DNA from: Apiospora phragmitis
Lineage: Eukaryota; Ascomycota; Sordariomycetes; Amphisphaeriales; Apiosporaceae
Assembly (NCBI GenBank): GCA_038363925.1
Contig: JAQQWL010000017.1
Span: 160,602-224,601 of the forward strand
Direction of reading: 5' to 3'
DNA length: 64,000 bases
Shown here: piece after piece, positions 1 to 10,203 of the stretch
How the letters are laid out: each line of letters starts with the position of its first letter
How positions within the stretch are numbered: the stretch's first letter is position 1
Notes under the pieces: generated by a model
Told to the model about the DNA's origin: nothing
The model's database searches: none
The model's input: the letters and a program-made list of their open reading frames with translations, nothing else
Program-made: the position numbers and the translations under genes

Positions 1-1034
1 TAGATTTTTAATCGATGAGAAAGTAGGTTTACCTCATAGTAAAATACAACAACGAGGTGTTTATATTTTTACTTGCTTAGATACGAACCAAAAATATGTA
101 GGTTCATCCTCTGTTTTGGCTTTACGGTTAAGAGGTTACTTAAATAAAACACATAAAAACATAGGAAAATTAATTCCTTTAATAGAAGAAAAAGGTTTAT
201 CTCGTTTTAAATTGGAAGTAATATGTTTACCCTATTATCCTGAATTTAAACCAGAGATAGTATTAGAGCAATATTTTCTATTGGATCCTTCTTTTAATTT
301 GAATACTATAAGAGTTTCAAATAACCCTAGTGGATCTACAGCTAAGCCTTTATATTTATACAATAGAGACAAATCTATACTTTATTATTTTACTCTACAA
401 CAGAAGGATTTTATATCTAAACTTAGTATTAGTCATTTTACTTTTACTAAACATCTTGAGAATAATACTTATTATTTAGGTAAATATTTATTTTTAAGAG
501 AACGAATACATACCGCAAAAGTATCCGATATGACTTTACCTGAGATAGCTATAATGTTACAACAAGATAGAGTTATTTTTAATAGAAGTAAACCAGTTAA
601 CTCAAATAAATCTATCTTATTAATTAACATTCAAAGTAGAGAAGAAATTCTGTTTGAAAGTTTAGGTAAATGTGTTAAATTCTTCTCAAATCAAGGTCTC
701 CCTGTTTCTCAATCAACAATAGTTAAACGGCTAGACACTAACATAGCTTATCGCGGGTATATTTGTAAAACCGCGGTTAAATAATATTATTTTTATAATA
801 AAAATTAACTTGTAATGAGATTGATATAAAAGTTATAACAAATTGCTGGAAACAGCCTAACTCTATATATAGAGTTATTGCTCAATCAGCAGGGAATCTA
901 CTATGTTACACGTTATACACATATTTGTAACTAGTAGCACCTTCAGAGACTAAACGTTATAGACCACGTCGATTAATCGATGTGCTTAAGATATAGTCCA
1001 ACCATAATAGTAATATTATGTTAATAAATTCGTG
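1..1034 (+). mobile_element. cox1 group I intron, 3' part (intron a)
   Basis: The window opens inside this intron. Its catalytic core follows the ORF: P near 841 (aattgctggaaa), Q near 883 (aatcagcaggga), R at 941-957 (cttcagagactaaacg) and S near 988 (aagatatagtcc). The intron ends with a G at 1034, and cox1 coding resumes at once. The ORF lies 5' of the core. Confidence 0.85.
2..784 (+). CDS. GIY-YIG homing endonuclease, 5' end outside window
   Basis: The frame is open from base 2 and stops at 784. The catalytic module is visible: GVYIF at about 56-70, then KYVGSS about ten residues later, followed by the Arg-containing helix (ALRLRGYL). The rest (about 200 aa) would be linker and DNA-binding tail; a helix-turn-helix-like stretch with SQSTIVKRL is near the C terminus. 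Such proteins nick an intronless allele and spread the host intron. An internal TTG start at 116 would remove the GIY half, so the real start must be upstream of the window, possibly in frame with the preceding cox1 exon. Confidence 0.8.
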   Translation, partial: RFLIDEKVGLPHSKIQQRGVYIFTCLDTNQKYVGSSSVLALRLRGYLNKTHKNIGKLIPLIEEKGLSRFKLEVICLPYYPEFKPEIVLEQYFLLDPSFNLNTIRVSNNPSGSTAKPLYLYNRDKSILYYFTLQQKDFISKLSISHFTFTKHLENNTYYLGKYLFLRERIHTAKVSDMTLPEIAIMLQQDRVIFNRSKPVNSNKSILLINIQSREEILFESLGKCVKFFSNQGLPVSQSTIVKRLDTNIAYRGYICKTAVK

Positions 1035-1156
1035 TCATTACAACAATAGTTAATATGAGAACTCCTGGTATAAGATTACACAAACTTGCTTTATTTGGAT
1101 GAGCTGTAGTTATTACAGCAGTGTTATTATTATTATCTTTACCGGTGTTAGCCGGT
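1035..1156 (+). CDS. cox1: cox1 exon (NMRTPGIRLHKLALFGW to LPVLAG)
   Basis: Cytochrome c oxidase subunit I is the catalytic subunit of complex IV in the inner membrane; it binds heme a, heme a3 and CuB and reduces O2. The translation gives the conserved NMRTPGIRLHKL and the membrane helix WAVVITAVLLLLSLPVLAG. The Trp of FGWAV is TGA, so translation table 4 applies. The 5' border rests on the group I end G at 1034 and completion of a split codon. Nine cox1 exons in the window total 1109 nt (about 369 codons) and join in frame. The 5' third of the gene lies outside the window. Confidence 0.9.
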
Positions 1157-1737
1157 AAATACTAAATTCTGCCGGCTCTAAATATGGCAAATTGCTTAAA
1201 TATCTTAGATTATTAAGACGATTAGCAGGGAAGCTTAGAGAATAAATTCTTTAAGAATCTTCAGAGACTAGACGCCATAATGTTTTGTGTCTTATAAAGA
1301 CTCTTTTACGGTATTATTCGTAAAACATAAGATATAGTCCAACTATCATTGTGAAATGATAAAGAAAGTAAAAATATTGTGTTAAAATAAAATTTTAAAT
1401 ATAACTAACTAACTAATAGACTAACTAACTAAACATAAAATAAATATTTACTTAAATTAATATAAAGGGAATATGGTTATTTTATATATAATATATTACT
1501 GATACTAATTTTAGTTCAAACTATTCTACATTAAATAGTTATAAAACTATACACTTAAAATCTGAAGTATCATTAGGTATATGTTCAATACCTATTGAGA
1601 CTTTAAAGCCAATAGTAAATAAGCTATTGGTAGGCACGCCCCCGGCTTCTGATTTTTTTTATTCTTATTATTATAAATAATAATAATAAAAAAAAAGGGA
1701 ATAACTAATTAATTAACTAATTAAATATTTGATAATA

Positions 1738-2078
1738 ATGAACCAAATTTTTACTAACATAGAGGGAATTTTAGGTTTTTCCTTCTTACTGAGGGTAATC
1801 CGGATTGATCTTACTTAAACATGGATAATTCGGATAATTCAGATAATGATAATAATAAATTAAAAAGGTGGTTAGATGCGGAAAGGGCAGAGAAAAAAAA
1901 AGCTAAGGAGGAAAGGAAAGAAGTAAATGATGCGCACTCTAGAGAACAAGACGCTAATGATACACCTACTCAAAAAGAACAAGAACTCCTTGATGATTTA
2001 GAGGAGAAAGATGAAAATATTAAATTAATGGATAACATCATTGAGACAATTAAGGGTTTTTTTGGTGGTGGTAATTAA
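1738..2078 (+). CDS. orphan ORF: short hydrophobic start, acidic/charged tail
   Basis: No family recognised. A 26-codon frame starts at ATG 1738 (MNQIFTNIEGILGFSFLL...) and ends with TAA at about 1816. A second frame starts at ATG 1821 and runs to 2078: 85 aa, opening with a DNSDN repeat, then a lysine/glutamate-rich, probably coiled-coil region, and ending in GFFGGG. The two parts may be one gene split by a frameshift or two unrelated frames. Hydrophobic head plus polar low-complexity tail is the layout of three other orphan ORFs here. Expression and function are unknown. Confidence 0.4.
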
Positions 2079-2534
2079 TCCTTCGTTATTTTAGTGCAAT
2101 GAAAGAAAATATAAAATGATTCATTTTTTAAGTGCATACCAATTAGATGGGATGGGATGTTATTTACAAAATAATTTCTAATATAAAATAATGATAAATT
2201 CTAGTAATATAAGTTCAACTTTATAAAGTAACTAGTCTCTTTTTTTTCAAAAAAATCAAAGGCACTAGATTTTTCCCTTTTTGTCTTTAAATGAAATAGT
2301 TCCCCCCCCCCCTCCTCCCTTAGAGGTAAGTGCTAAGGGTGGTGGGAGGTCCAAGGTAGGACCATTTTGGGTGGAGGTAAGGCTAAGGGTAAGGATGGTA
2401 GCCTAAGGGGGGAGTAAAAGTCATAAATAAAAAAAAAGTTGAATTTAGAATATAGTAGTTAGTTAGTTAATTAGTAGTTAGTAGTATTAACTAAATATTA
2501 AAAATAAAAGGAAATAACAAAGGTACCTGTGTTT

Positions 2535-3482
2535 ATGGGCGGTCTTGGTATATTAAATGGTTGTTATTTAAATGTATGCTTAGGATTAAATTATTATATT
2601 AGACATTTACATTTGTTTAGGGAGTTAAGAAAATTTAGTAGTTTTAATCCAAATAGACAATTATATTATTATATAGCTGGGTTAATAGAAGGAGACGGTA
2701 ATTTTTATGTACCTAAAACTTTAAAAACTGAAGCAGGTAAAACTAATATAGCTTCTATTAAAGTAGTGTTTGCTCTTAAAGATGCTCCTTCTACTGAATT
2801 TCTAAAAGAGACTATCGGTGGAAATGTTTATAAACGTAAAGATAAAAATTGTGTTAGATGATTAATTCAAGATAAAGCTACAGTAATTTTTATAGTGAAC
2901 GCTATCAACGGAAAATTAAGAATATCAAAAATTAGTTATTTTTATAACTTAATAGATTTTTTGAATTCTAAAGGTGAGAACATTATAAAATTACCTTTAG
3001 ATAATAGTCCATTTGATAGTAATGCCTGATTAGCCGGATTTATAGATAGTGGTGGGAATTTTACCATAAAAGGATTCTCTTCTGACAATCTTAGAACTTA
3101 TTTAGGGTTTCAATTTTATTTACCTCAAAGGGGCATTGATGTAAATGGTTACAGTACGGAATTATTTATGAAAAATTTGGCGGATTTTTTAAACTGTAAG
3201 CTAATGTTTAGAACTTTAAAGGAAGGATTTTCGAATTATGTTGTAAATACATCTAGTATACAAAGTAATAATATTATTATAGAATATTTAAATAAATATC
3301 CATTGTTAAGTTCTAAATATTTAGATTTTAATAATTGAGAAAAAGCTTTAAATTTATACGTACAAAAATTACATCGTGACCCTATATATTTAGAAGAGAT
3401 TAGAAATTTAAAACTAAATATGAATACAAAAAGAACCGAGTTTAATTGAAATCACATAAATAACTCTATTTATATATCTTAA
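2535..3482 (+). CDS. LAGLIDADG homing endonuclease (cox1 intron b)
   Basis: Reading TGA as Trp gives one frame from ATG 2535 (an in-frame GTG lies at 2529) to TAA at 3480-3482, about 315 aa. It has two LAGLIDADG helices: IAGLIEGDGNFYV near residue 50 and LAGFIDSGGNFTIKG near 160. The second motif has SGG where the acidic DG is usual, so the second active site may be weakened. The C terminus has the usual NMNTKR ending. It lies in the 3' part of intron b, well after the RNA core. Confidence 0.8.
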
Positions 3483-3519
3483 AACATAACATAGTTGAGT
3501 TACTAGTTTACCTAAAAAG

Positions 3520-3624
3520 GGAATTACAATGGTCCTTACAGATAGAAATTTTAACACATCATTCTTTGAAACAGCTGGTGGAGGTGATCCTATTTTATTC
3601 CAGCATCTTTTCTGATTCTTTGGT
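3520..3624 (+). CDS. cox1: cox1 exon ([17 protein letters not shown] to LFWFFG)
   Basis: Thirty-five codons continue cox1: [33 protein letters not shown]. The Trp of LFWFFG is TGA. The exon ends exactly at FFG, before the codons for HPEVY, the classic fungal intron site used by the yeast aI4 intron (established knowledge). Confidence 0.95.
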
Positions 3625-4569
3625 CAAATATGGCCCTTTATATTTTTTATAACGCAACAAACTATATGCGGGGAGTTTGCATTATGTTTATTAAGTACTT
3701 TATACATAAGTTATATTTATTATACCGTTAAAGTAAAAATCTTTTTAAATTGCAATAATCCGCAAGTAACCAAAGCGTTTAACTCGTGAGTAGGAACTTC
3801 AGAGGCCATACGTTTGTTAAATAAAAATTTAAGATGCATTCATACTAAAGGTAATTCAGAGATTAATCCTAAATTTAAAGAGTGGTTAGCAGGGTTAATA
3901 GACGGAGATGGTTGTTTTACACTATCTAAACAAGGTTATGCTGGTTTAGAAATAACTATGGATATAAGAGACGAGCGTGCATTACAAGCTGTTAAAAATA
4001 TATACGGTGGATCCATAAAATTAAGATCTAATGCTAAGGCATTAAGATACAGATTGCATCATAAAGAAGGTTTATTAAAACTTATTAACGATGTAAATGG
4101 TTTAATTAGAAATTCATATAGATTAGTACAATTAAATAAAGTTTGTATTAAGTATAGTATAAACTTAATTTTACCCGAAAAATTAACATATAATAATGGA
4201 TGATTATCAGGTTTCTTCGATGCCGACGGTTCTATAGGTATAAATAAAGCTAGCTGACAACTATCTCTATCTGCAACTCAAAAAACATCTGAATTACTTA
4301 ATCCTTTAATCGAATTGTACGGTGGGTATGTTTATATTGATAATGGTAGCTCTCAATCTTTTAAATGATATATTACTAAAAGAGAAGATGTGCTGAAATT
4401 ATTAGAATATTTTAAAGAATATCCACCTAAATCAGCAAAAATTAATAGAATACTTTTAGTTAATCAATTTTATGAGTTGAAAGATATGAAAGCTCACAAA
4501 ATTACAGAGGATTCTTTATTAAATAAAAGCTGAGATATATTTTATAAAAAATGATTAAATTATGAATAA
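3625..4569 (+). CDS. LAGLIDADG endonuclease/maturase fused in frame to cox1 exon
   Basis: The frame runs on from the upstream cox1 exon without a stop (TGA = Trp) to TAA at 4567-4569, about 314 intron-encoded residues. Motif 1 is LAGLIDGDGCFTL near 3897, motif 2 LSGFFDADGSIGI near 4207; both acidic catalytic positions are present. Its position and exon fusion match the I-SceII/aI4 maturase class, where the protein is cut from a fusion made on unspliced RNA. It looks intact. Confidence 0.88.
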
Positions 4570-4627
4570 ATTTTATAATTATTTAAAGATATGGTCCAAG
4601 CGTTAGAATTAAAATTTCTTAACGTAG
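3625..4627 (+). mobile_element. cox1 group I intron c (yeast aI4-type position)
   Basis: It sits between FFG and HPEV of cox1. Core elements P to R lie at 3748-3812 (aattgcaataatccg, caagtaacc, cttcagaggccatacg) and S at 4588-4602 (aaagatatggtcc). The ORF passes through P, Q and R and ends before S. The terminal G is 4627. Confidence 0.85.
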
Positions 4628-4638
4628 CATCCAGAGGT
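4628..4638 (+). CDS. cox1: cox1 micro-exon of 11 nt (HPE + 2 nt of V)
   Basis: The 11 bases catccagaggt lie between the terminal G of intron c (4627) and the start of intron d. They supply His-Pro-Glu and two bases of Val, exactly what is missing between FFG and YILIVPAFG. By homology to bovine COX1 the His is a CuB ligand (H240) and the Glu is the proton-channel E242, so this tiny exon is essential. Confidence 0.92.
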
Positions 4639-5623
4639 TAAATATATAAGCCTCTTAATGTTGCTATATGCTGGAAAAGCTTCGATATATAGTTTTAAAT
4701 ACTCCCTCTTTATTGAAATAGTCAAAAAGTTAAAATCATGAAGCCAATCAGCAGGTAACGCTTTTATTTTAAAAAGTGAAACCTCAGAGACTATACGCGA
4801 CAATACTGAAAATATAGAAAACATATCTATTCATGTCCCTACACATTTAAAACCGTTAAATGACGAACAATTCGGACATTATTTAGCTGGTTTAATAGAT
4901 GGTGACGGATATTTTAGTTCGTCCTGGGCGGAGCCCGGGATGAACATCGCCGAAGGGCGACGTTCAAAACAACAATTAGTAATTGTATTTAGTTCTCCTG
5001 ATGTTCAATTAGCTTATTATATAAAAAAAAGAATAGGTTTTGGTCATGTAAACAAAGTTAAAGATAAAAATGCTTATTTATATATTATATCTAATAAACA
5101 AGGTATAATTAAAGCAATAAATTTAATTAATGGAAAATTAAGAACATTCAACAAATTTAATCAAGTAATTAGTAACATATTAGCTAATCTTAAATATATG
5201 GAAGAAAACATAGAATTTAAAATTAATGATTCTAATGATTTTAATAATCACTGAATTGCAGGATTTTCTGATGCGGATGCTAGTTTTCAAATTAAAGTTG
5301 TTAATAGAAATAATAAACCTAAACCAGAAATTAGATTAAATTTTCAAATTGCAAAAAAAGATAATAATGTTTTATTAGTAATAAAAGAGCTATTTGGTGG
5401 TAACATTTCCTATAATAAACAAGGAGATTATTATACTTATAGTCTAGAAAGTTTTGGTTCAGCTAGAAAACTTATTAAATACTTCAATACTTTTCATCTA
5501 CAATCTAGCAAATATAGAGATTATTTAAAATGAAGAAAAGCATATATATTAGCTCAAAATGGTAATTTTTCAAAAATAATCGATACTTTTAACACTAGCC
5601 GCGGGGCTAATAAAAAAAAATAG
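4639..5623 (+). CDS. LAGLIDADG endonuclease/maturase, in frame from the micro-exon
   Basis: The frame is open from the 11-nt exon through core elements P, Q and R (TGA = Trp) to TAG at 5621-5623. LAGLIDADG motifs: YLAGLIDGDGYFS near 4878 and WIAGFSDADASFQI near 5254. Position and organisation resemble the aI5-alpha (I-SceIV-type) proteins. Motif 1 is directly followed by a GC-rich segment (4921-4964) adding SSWAEPGMNIAEGRR without breaking the frame, which looks like an inserted repeat element. Whether the protein still cuts is uncertain. Confidence 0.82.
4921..4964 (+). repeat. GC-rich element inserted in frame in a LAGLIDADG gene
   Basis: A ~44 nt block (cgtcctgggcggagcccggg followed by gccgaagggcgac) of high GC content stands in an AT-rich coding region just after the first LAGLIDADG motif. 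Similar GGCGGAG / CCGAAGGGCG words recur in the intergenic GC clusters. It preserves the reading frame. Confidence 0.6.
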
Positions 5624-6126
5624 ATTTTTTTTTATAATTGGCCGGTATCTCTTCAAGATAAAAGCCGGCCTAAGGCCAGCTCCGCTAGTAAACATAATAA
5701 TTATCTGGTCCCCCTCCTACCTCCTTAATTAATTGAGGAGGAGGGAGGGGGAATAATGAAGAAAAGCTTATATAATAATACAAGAAAAAAATCCTTTGTG
5801 CCCTGCGGTTTTTTTTTTTTTATTCTTTTTTAAATTTTACTACAAATATAGATTGTAATATAATAAAAAAGAATAAAAAATTTAGTTTCTGCCGCCACCC
5901 TTGGTGGCAGAAACTTGGCCGGAGGCCTAGAAACAGGATTAGATAAAATTTGTAAATTGAAAAATTCAATGAATAGATATTCAGTATAAGATAGAGTCCT
6001 AACAAAAACGGAAGTTTTTGAGTATTAATATTAATAGATCTTTATACTTGGATATGATGAATCATATTCGAAGTTTGCAGTATATTACGGTATAAGGCAA
6101 GACTATTAAATTAATCAAAATTATTG

Positions 6127-6213
6127 TTATATATTAATTGTACCTGCCTTTGGTATAATTAGTACAACTATTTCTGCTAACTCTAATAAATCTATATTTG
6201 GTTACATAGGAAT
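6127..6213 (+). CDS. cox1: cox1 exon ([12 protein letters not shown] to GYIG)
   Basis: It completes the split Val codon and reads [20 protein letters not shown], then KSIFGYIG, ending with two bases of a Met codon. The Tyr is the His-Tyr cross-linked residue (bovine Y244). Borders: G at 6126, then AT at 6212-6213. Confidence 0.92.
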
Positions 6214-6689
6214 TTTATTTTAGAAACCTTTAGCAAGTTTCATATTAAGTTCATCAGTATCAAACTCCGGGGAAGCCCTAAAGAATTAAGTACTAACAAT
6301 CAAAGGTAACTTTGAAAGGGCTTGCAGTAATGTGTAAGATACAGTAACAAGCTTAATTATAACTAAAAAATAGTAAATGGGTAATCGCGGATCTAAGTTC
6401 CTATTCATTCGTGTTTAGGTTAAAAGAGCAACGAGTAGACGGTACTGGATACAGATAAATTATCTGTATTTAAGGTGTGTTCTAAGTAGCCTTTAAAGAG
6501 GTTTATTATAACTAATCATTAATAATAATTAAATAAATAAGACAGCTAGGTCTAGTGGTTTAAAGACATAAATTATTTTTATTCTTTGTGTTTATTAAAT
6601 CATGAAAATATTTTAATCTAAAAATTTTGAAATAGAAAAAAAATTTTTTTTCTATAATTTTGATTCTTTTCTGCTCCTCAGCCCAGTAC

Positions 6690-6842
6690 GTCCTTGAACT
6701 TTATTTTTTTTTGAGTTTTTATTTTTTTTTTATTATGTTAGAATTTATAGTTGTAAGTCATAAAAAAAAATAAAAATAAATAAAATTTAGTTTCGAAGCG
6801 CACCTCTTATCTCTTTGAGATATCCGGTGCTGAAACTTTTTA
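6690..6842 (+). repeat. dispersed repeat (poly-T + AGTTTC palindrome), copy 1
   Basis: T-rich run, then attatgtta-aattta-gttgta, an A-rich run and an inverted repeat starting tttagtttc and ending gctgaaact. The same order of words occurs at 10796-10921, where it interrupts a LAGLIDADG gene. This suggests one small mobile or recombining element of about 150-190 nt. Confidence 0.6.
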
Positions 6843-7470
6843 TTTATTTTGTTTTCCTTTATTAATTTGTTTGTTTTAATCGGATTTTAATTTTTTTCAA
6901 TTTTTTCCTTTATTTATAGTTGAACGCATTTTATGAATAAAACGAACGAACGCTCTCTTTTCCGGACCCCCCCGGGGGGGGGGGATATAGGGGATGAGGA
7001 AGCACTTTATCATTAGTTTAGGATTTTTTTTATCCTAAAATTCGTCCTAATTTTACCTGTGCGTCCTATTATACAAAAATAAACTTTTAGTTTTATTATT
7101 TATCGTTATTACACGATATTCACTACAGTCTTAGTTAGCGAAAGGTGGTACAAGGTGACAGCTTCTCGAGGGAGCGGATTAGTAGGCTAGGTTAGCGCCC
7201 AGCCCTACTCATATCTTCAAATGTATATCTTAAGTGTAAGCTAATGACTTGAGTGTCTACCTAGAATTATTCTATATAAATTCATATTATTTATTTGATA
7301 ACTATTAAAAGACCAATCCTTTAACGAGGAGAGCCTGGGTCAGAAGTTCGGGCTTGAGTTTAGAGTACCAATTTTATTCACCAACAAAAATAATATGAAT
7401 AAGATGCTAAACTGACGAGATATGTAGGAATAAAAGCCCTATTGATTCTACAACTTTTCGTTCTAGAGCA

Positions 7471-7519
7471 GGTATATTATAATGGCATAGTTAGAGTTCA
7501 AATCTCTAAGTAATATACC
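7471..7519 (+). other. tRNA-like minihelix in cox1 intron e
   Basis: ggtatat (7471-7477) pairs with atatacc (7513-7519) like a 7-bp acceptor stem. Between them is a T-arm-like hairpin, tagag-ttcaaat-ctcta, and a short ataatggcata segment like a D loop. There is no anticodon arm, so it is not a functional tRNA; it could be a tRNA relic or processing signal. Confidence 0.35.
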
Positions 7520-7580
7520 CGATTCTAATTTTAATAGTAGTAGGGTTAAGAAGTTAGGAATTTATAAGGACACTCACTTA

Positions 7581-8475
7581 GTGACACCAAAAAAAATATT
7601 TAAAACAGCTTTCCAAATTTTTATAATTAAATCTAACATTAATTGTTCAATATTGTTGAACAAATATTTTTATCGTGAATACTTATTTTATTGCCCGGAG
7701 GGCTCGAAAATTAATAAAAGAAAATTTTCTATTTCTAGTTCAAAGTTATCTAATACTAATGTAGATGAAATTTTGAATAAGGCTTTAAACCATAAGCAAG
7801 AATTGGAAAAATCTATTAAACAAGCTAATACACAAAATCAGAGACAGCAAGAACGTGAGGAAGAAAAATTGCAACAATTAGCCGCAAAAAAAGCAGCAGA
7901 AGCTGAATTAGAGAAAAAACAAGTAGAAGTTAAAGAGGAAAAAACTTTCTCAGATTTAGCGCGTGATGGGTTTGATAATTGAATTTCTAAATTTGATAGA
8001 ATACAAGGCGAAGCAATAAATCAGCTAACTAAACAAGGTGAAAAATTAGATCCCTAAAAAACAAATGAAATAGCTGATAAATATGCAGAGCAAATGGAGG
8101 AATTAGCTCAAAAGGATCAAAAACAGACTGAAGATTTAGAAAAGGAGTTTGATAATGAAGTAAAATCAGTAAAATATTTCGAAAAAAGAGTAGATCAAAG
8201 TGCTGCTTTTTTTTTTTTTTAATTGGTCAAAAATTCGAAAAACAAGAAGAAGAAATGGATAAGGAAGTAAAAAAACCTCAAATTATGATGAATTTAAACA
8301 GGAGTATGAAAAAGAAAGATCGAAATGAAAACAAGAACATCAAGAAAATGTTCGAAATTTTAGACAAGAAAAACAAAATTTGAAAGAAGATATAAAATCT
8401 AAAGTAGAAACAGCCAGTGAAATGGTCGAGAGTTTACATGAAGAAGGTGGGCCCGATTGTACTGGGGAAGATTAA
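7581..8475 (+). pseudogene. orphan coiled-coil ORF, disrupted
   Basis: No family recognised. A 133-codon frame is open from 7581 to the TGA at 7980; reading TGA as Trp carries it to TAA near 8056. Lys/Glu/Gln-rich heptad-like sequence (EKKQVEVKEEK, AEQMEELAQKDQ) resumes after that stop, shifts frame at a run of 14 T (8207-8220), and again at a run of A near 8270, finishing SEMVESLHEEGGPDCTGED near 8470. Joined, it would be about 295 aa of mostly coiled coil. The N-terminal 50 residues are basic and partly hydrophobic. Either a decayed gene or an intact one with sequencing errors in homopolymers. Confidence 0.45.
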
Positions 8476-8500
8476 AATATAGGTGAAAGTCTGAAGCTCG

Positions 8501-8741
<241 letters not shown>

Positions 8742-10203
8742 ATAAAAAACCACTTAGTTCTCCCGACTCTTTTTTTTATAAAAAAAGAACTAAAGACTGC
8801 CATATGCTGGGAACTTCTGACAATTATACTACTAGAGTTTTATATGATCTGAGTAAAAATGTATAATTTTGAACAATCAGCAGGTAACCAACAGATAAAA
8901 CCATTTATCTTAGTAGGTACCTCAGAGACTAAACGTAGTCCCCTTAATATTATTAAGGGTAGATATAGTCCGTGAAACCAAAAATGATCATTTAATAGCT
9001 TGGTTGCTTCTAATAATAATCCTTTATTGAATATTGATCTTAGATTCAATATTCGTACTTATTCTACTTCTAATTTGTCGACTCTAACGGAGAAACAGGA
9101 TAATACTAATAATTTAGTTCCTTTAATTGCATATGATAACTTTAAAGAAAATAGAGTTAATATTTTAAAAGAACAAAAAGACAAATCTGGTATTTATTGT
9201 TTAATTAATAAAAATAATGGTCATTCTTATGTAGGAAGTTCTATTAATTTAGCTTCTAGAATGAGAAATTATCTTAATACTGCTTTTTTAAAAAGTAAAC
9301 AAAATATTAATATGCCTATCGTTAAAGCTTTATTAAAATATAATCCGTCTAACTTTAAACTATTAATATTAGAGTATGTAGACTTAAAAACTTTAACCCT
9401 TAGAGAAACTTATTATATAACATATGTATTGCCGTATTATAATGTGTTAAAACAAGGTTATTCTTCATTAGGTTATATACATACAAAGGAAACTAAAGCA
9501 TTATTATCCCAATTGGCTAAAAATAGAGTTCATACTGACGAAACTAAAGCTTTAATAGCTAGAGCTTTGACAGGTGAAAATAACCCATTTTACAATAAAA
9601 GCCATTCTATGGAAAATAAAGTAAGAATCATTGAAGCAAAGTCTGCTTATCCTGTTTATATATACGATTCTTTTAAAGAGTTATTAGTTATCTTCCCTTC
9701 TGTAGGAACTTTGGCTAAATTGATTAAATCTAATCATCCTACAATAGTTAATGTGATAAAAGAAGGAATTCTATTTAGAGGGGAGTGATATCTAAGGAAC
9801 ATCCCGTATAATATAAGCGATACTCCTATAATAACTAGTTGACAATCAGATGAAGGTAAACTTTTAGTAGCAGATATGATTAATAATTGTGATATTGTTA
9901 GGGCTATTTTTGTTTACGATTCGAATAAAAACTTTATAAAAAAATATAAAGGAGTTACTCAGGCTAGTAAAGATCTTAATATTAACCAAAAATTTATTAA
10001 ACAATATGCTAAAGTAAGTGGACTTTATAAAGGCTATCTTTTTGCATTTGAAAGATTACATGCCTCATTTTACCCTTCAGGTTTAAAACCGTTTAATAAT
10101 AAGAGATCTTTCTCTACTAGCTCTGAACGTCACAATACTAATAACAATGAGAGTACCGTTTCATTAAACCCTTGATTCTTGACAGGGTTTGCTGATGCTT
10201 AAA
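8742..10203 (+). CDS. GIY-YIG endonuclease fused to cox1 exon and running into a LAGLIDADG domain
   Basis: From the upstream cox1 exon the frame has no stop through the whole RNA core (P, Q, R and S), then continues into a GIY-YIG protein: [19 protein letters not shown] near 9187, helix LASRMRNYL, then the [11 protein letters not shown] catalytic Glu region. Two C-terminal DNA-binding-like modules follow ([12 protein letters not shown]..., [19 protein letters not shown]). Beyond, the same frame enters a LAGLIDADG motif (WFLTGFADA) where a TAA at 10201-10203 replaces the usual acidic codon. Internal starts such as TTG 9000 are possible. The GIY-YIG part looks intact. Confidence 0.78.

Larger units (their letters stand above)
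1157..3519 (+). mobile_element. cox1 group I intron b (core first, two ORFs after it)
   Basis: It interrupts cox1 between GGT and GGA codons (LPVLAG/GITM). The core is at the 5' end: P near 1190 (caaattgctt), Q near 1221 (gattagcaggga), R near 1260 (cttcagagactagacg), S near 1330 (aagatatagtcc). About 2.1 kb follows the core before the terminal G at 3519: an orphan acidic ORF, a GC-rich stretch at 2285-2420 with C, G and GGTAAGG-like runs, and a LAGLIDADG gene. This long tail is unusual for one group I intron and may be a composite. Confidence 0.8.
4639..6126 (+). mobile_element. cox1 group I intron d (yeast aI5-alpha-like position)
   Basis: It splits the Val codon of HPEVY. Core: P near 4665 (tatgctggaaaa), Q near 4744 (aatcagcaggtaac), R near 4782 (cctcagagactatacg), S near 5987 (aagatagagtcc). 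The LAGLIDADG frame lies between R and S. After it, 5624-5980 holds GC-rich palindromes: 5636-5680, a purine/pyrimidine pair at 5708-5755, and an AGTTTCTGCCGCC...GGCAGAAACT element at 5884-5925. Confidence 0.85.
6214..8500 (+). mobile_element. cox1 group I intron e, with a disrupted coiled-coil ORF
   Basis: The core is of the second type seen in this genome: aaactccggggaagccctaaag near 6263, aaatgggtaatcgcggatctaag near 6376, aaaagagcaacgagtagacgg near 6422, aaggtgtgttctaag near 6471. No homing endonuclease is visible. 6490-7100 is AT-rich with a palindromic element at 6785-6840. 7100-7460 is less AT-rich and looks structured (gcgaaaggtggtacaaggtgac; gaggagagcctgggtcag); its nature is unknown. 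Then come a tRNA-like hairpin and the broken orphan ORF. Terminal G is 8500. Confidence 0.75.

Noticed and set aside
7100..7460. RNase P RNA or a group II intron in cox1 intron e
   Set aside because: Structured-looking words exist but neither the RNase P conserved regions nor a domain V could be identified.
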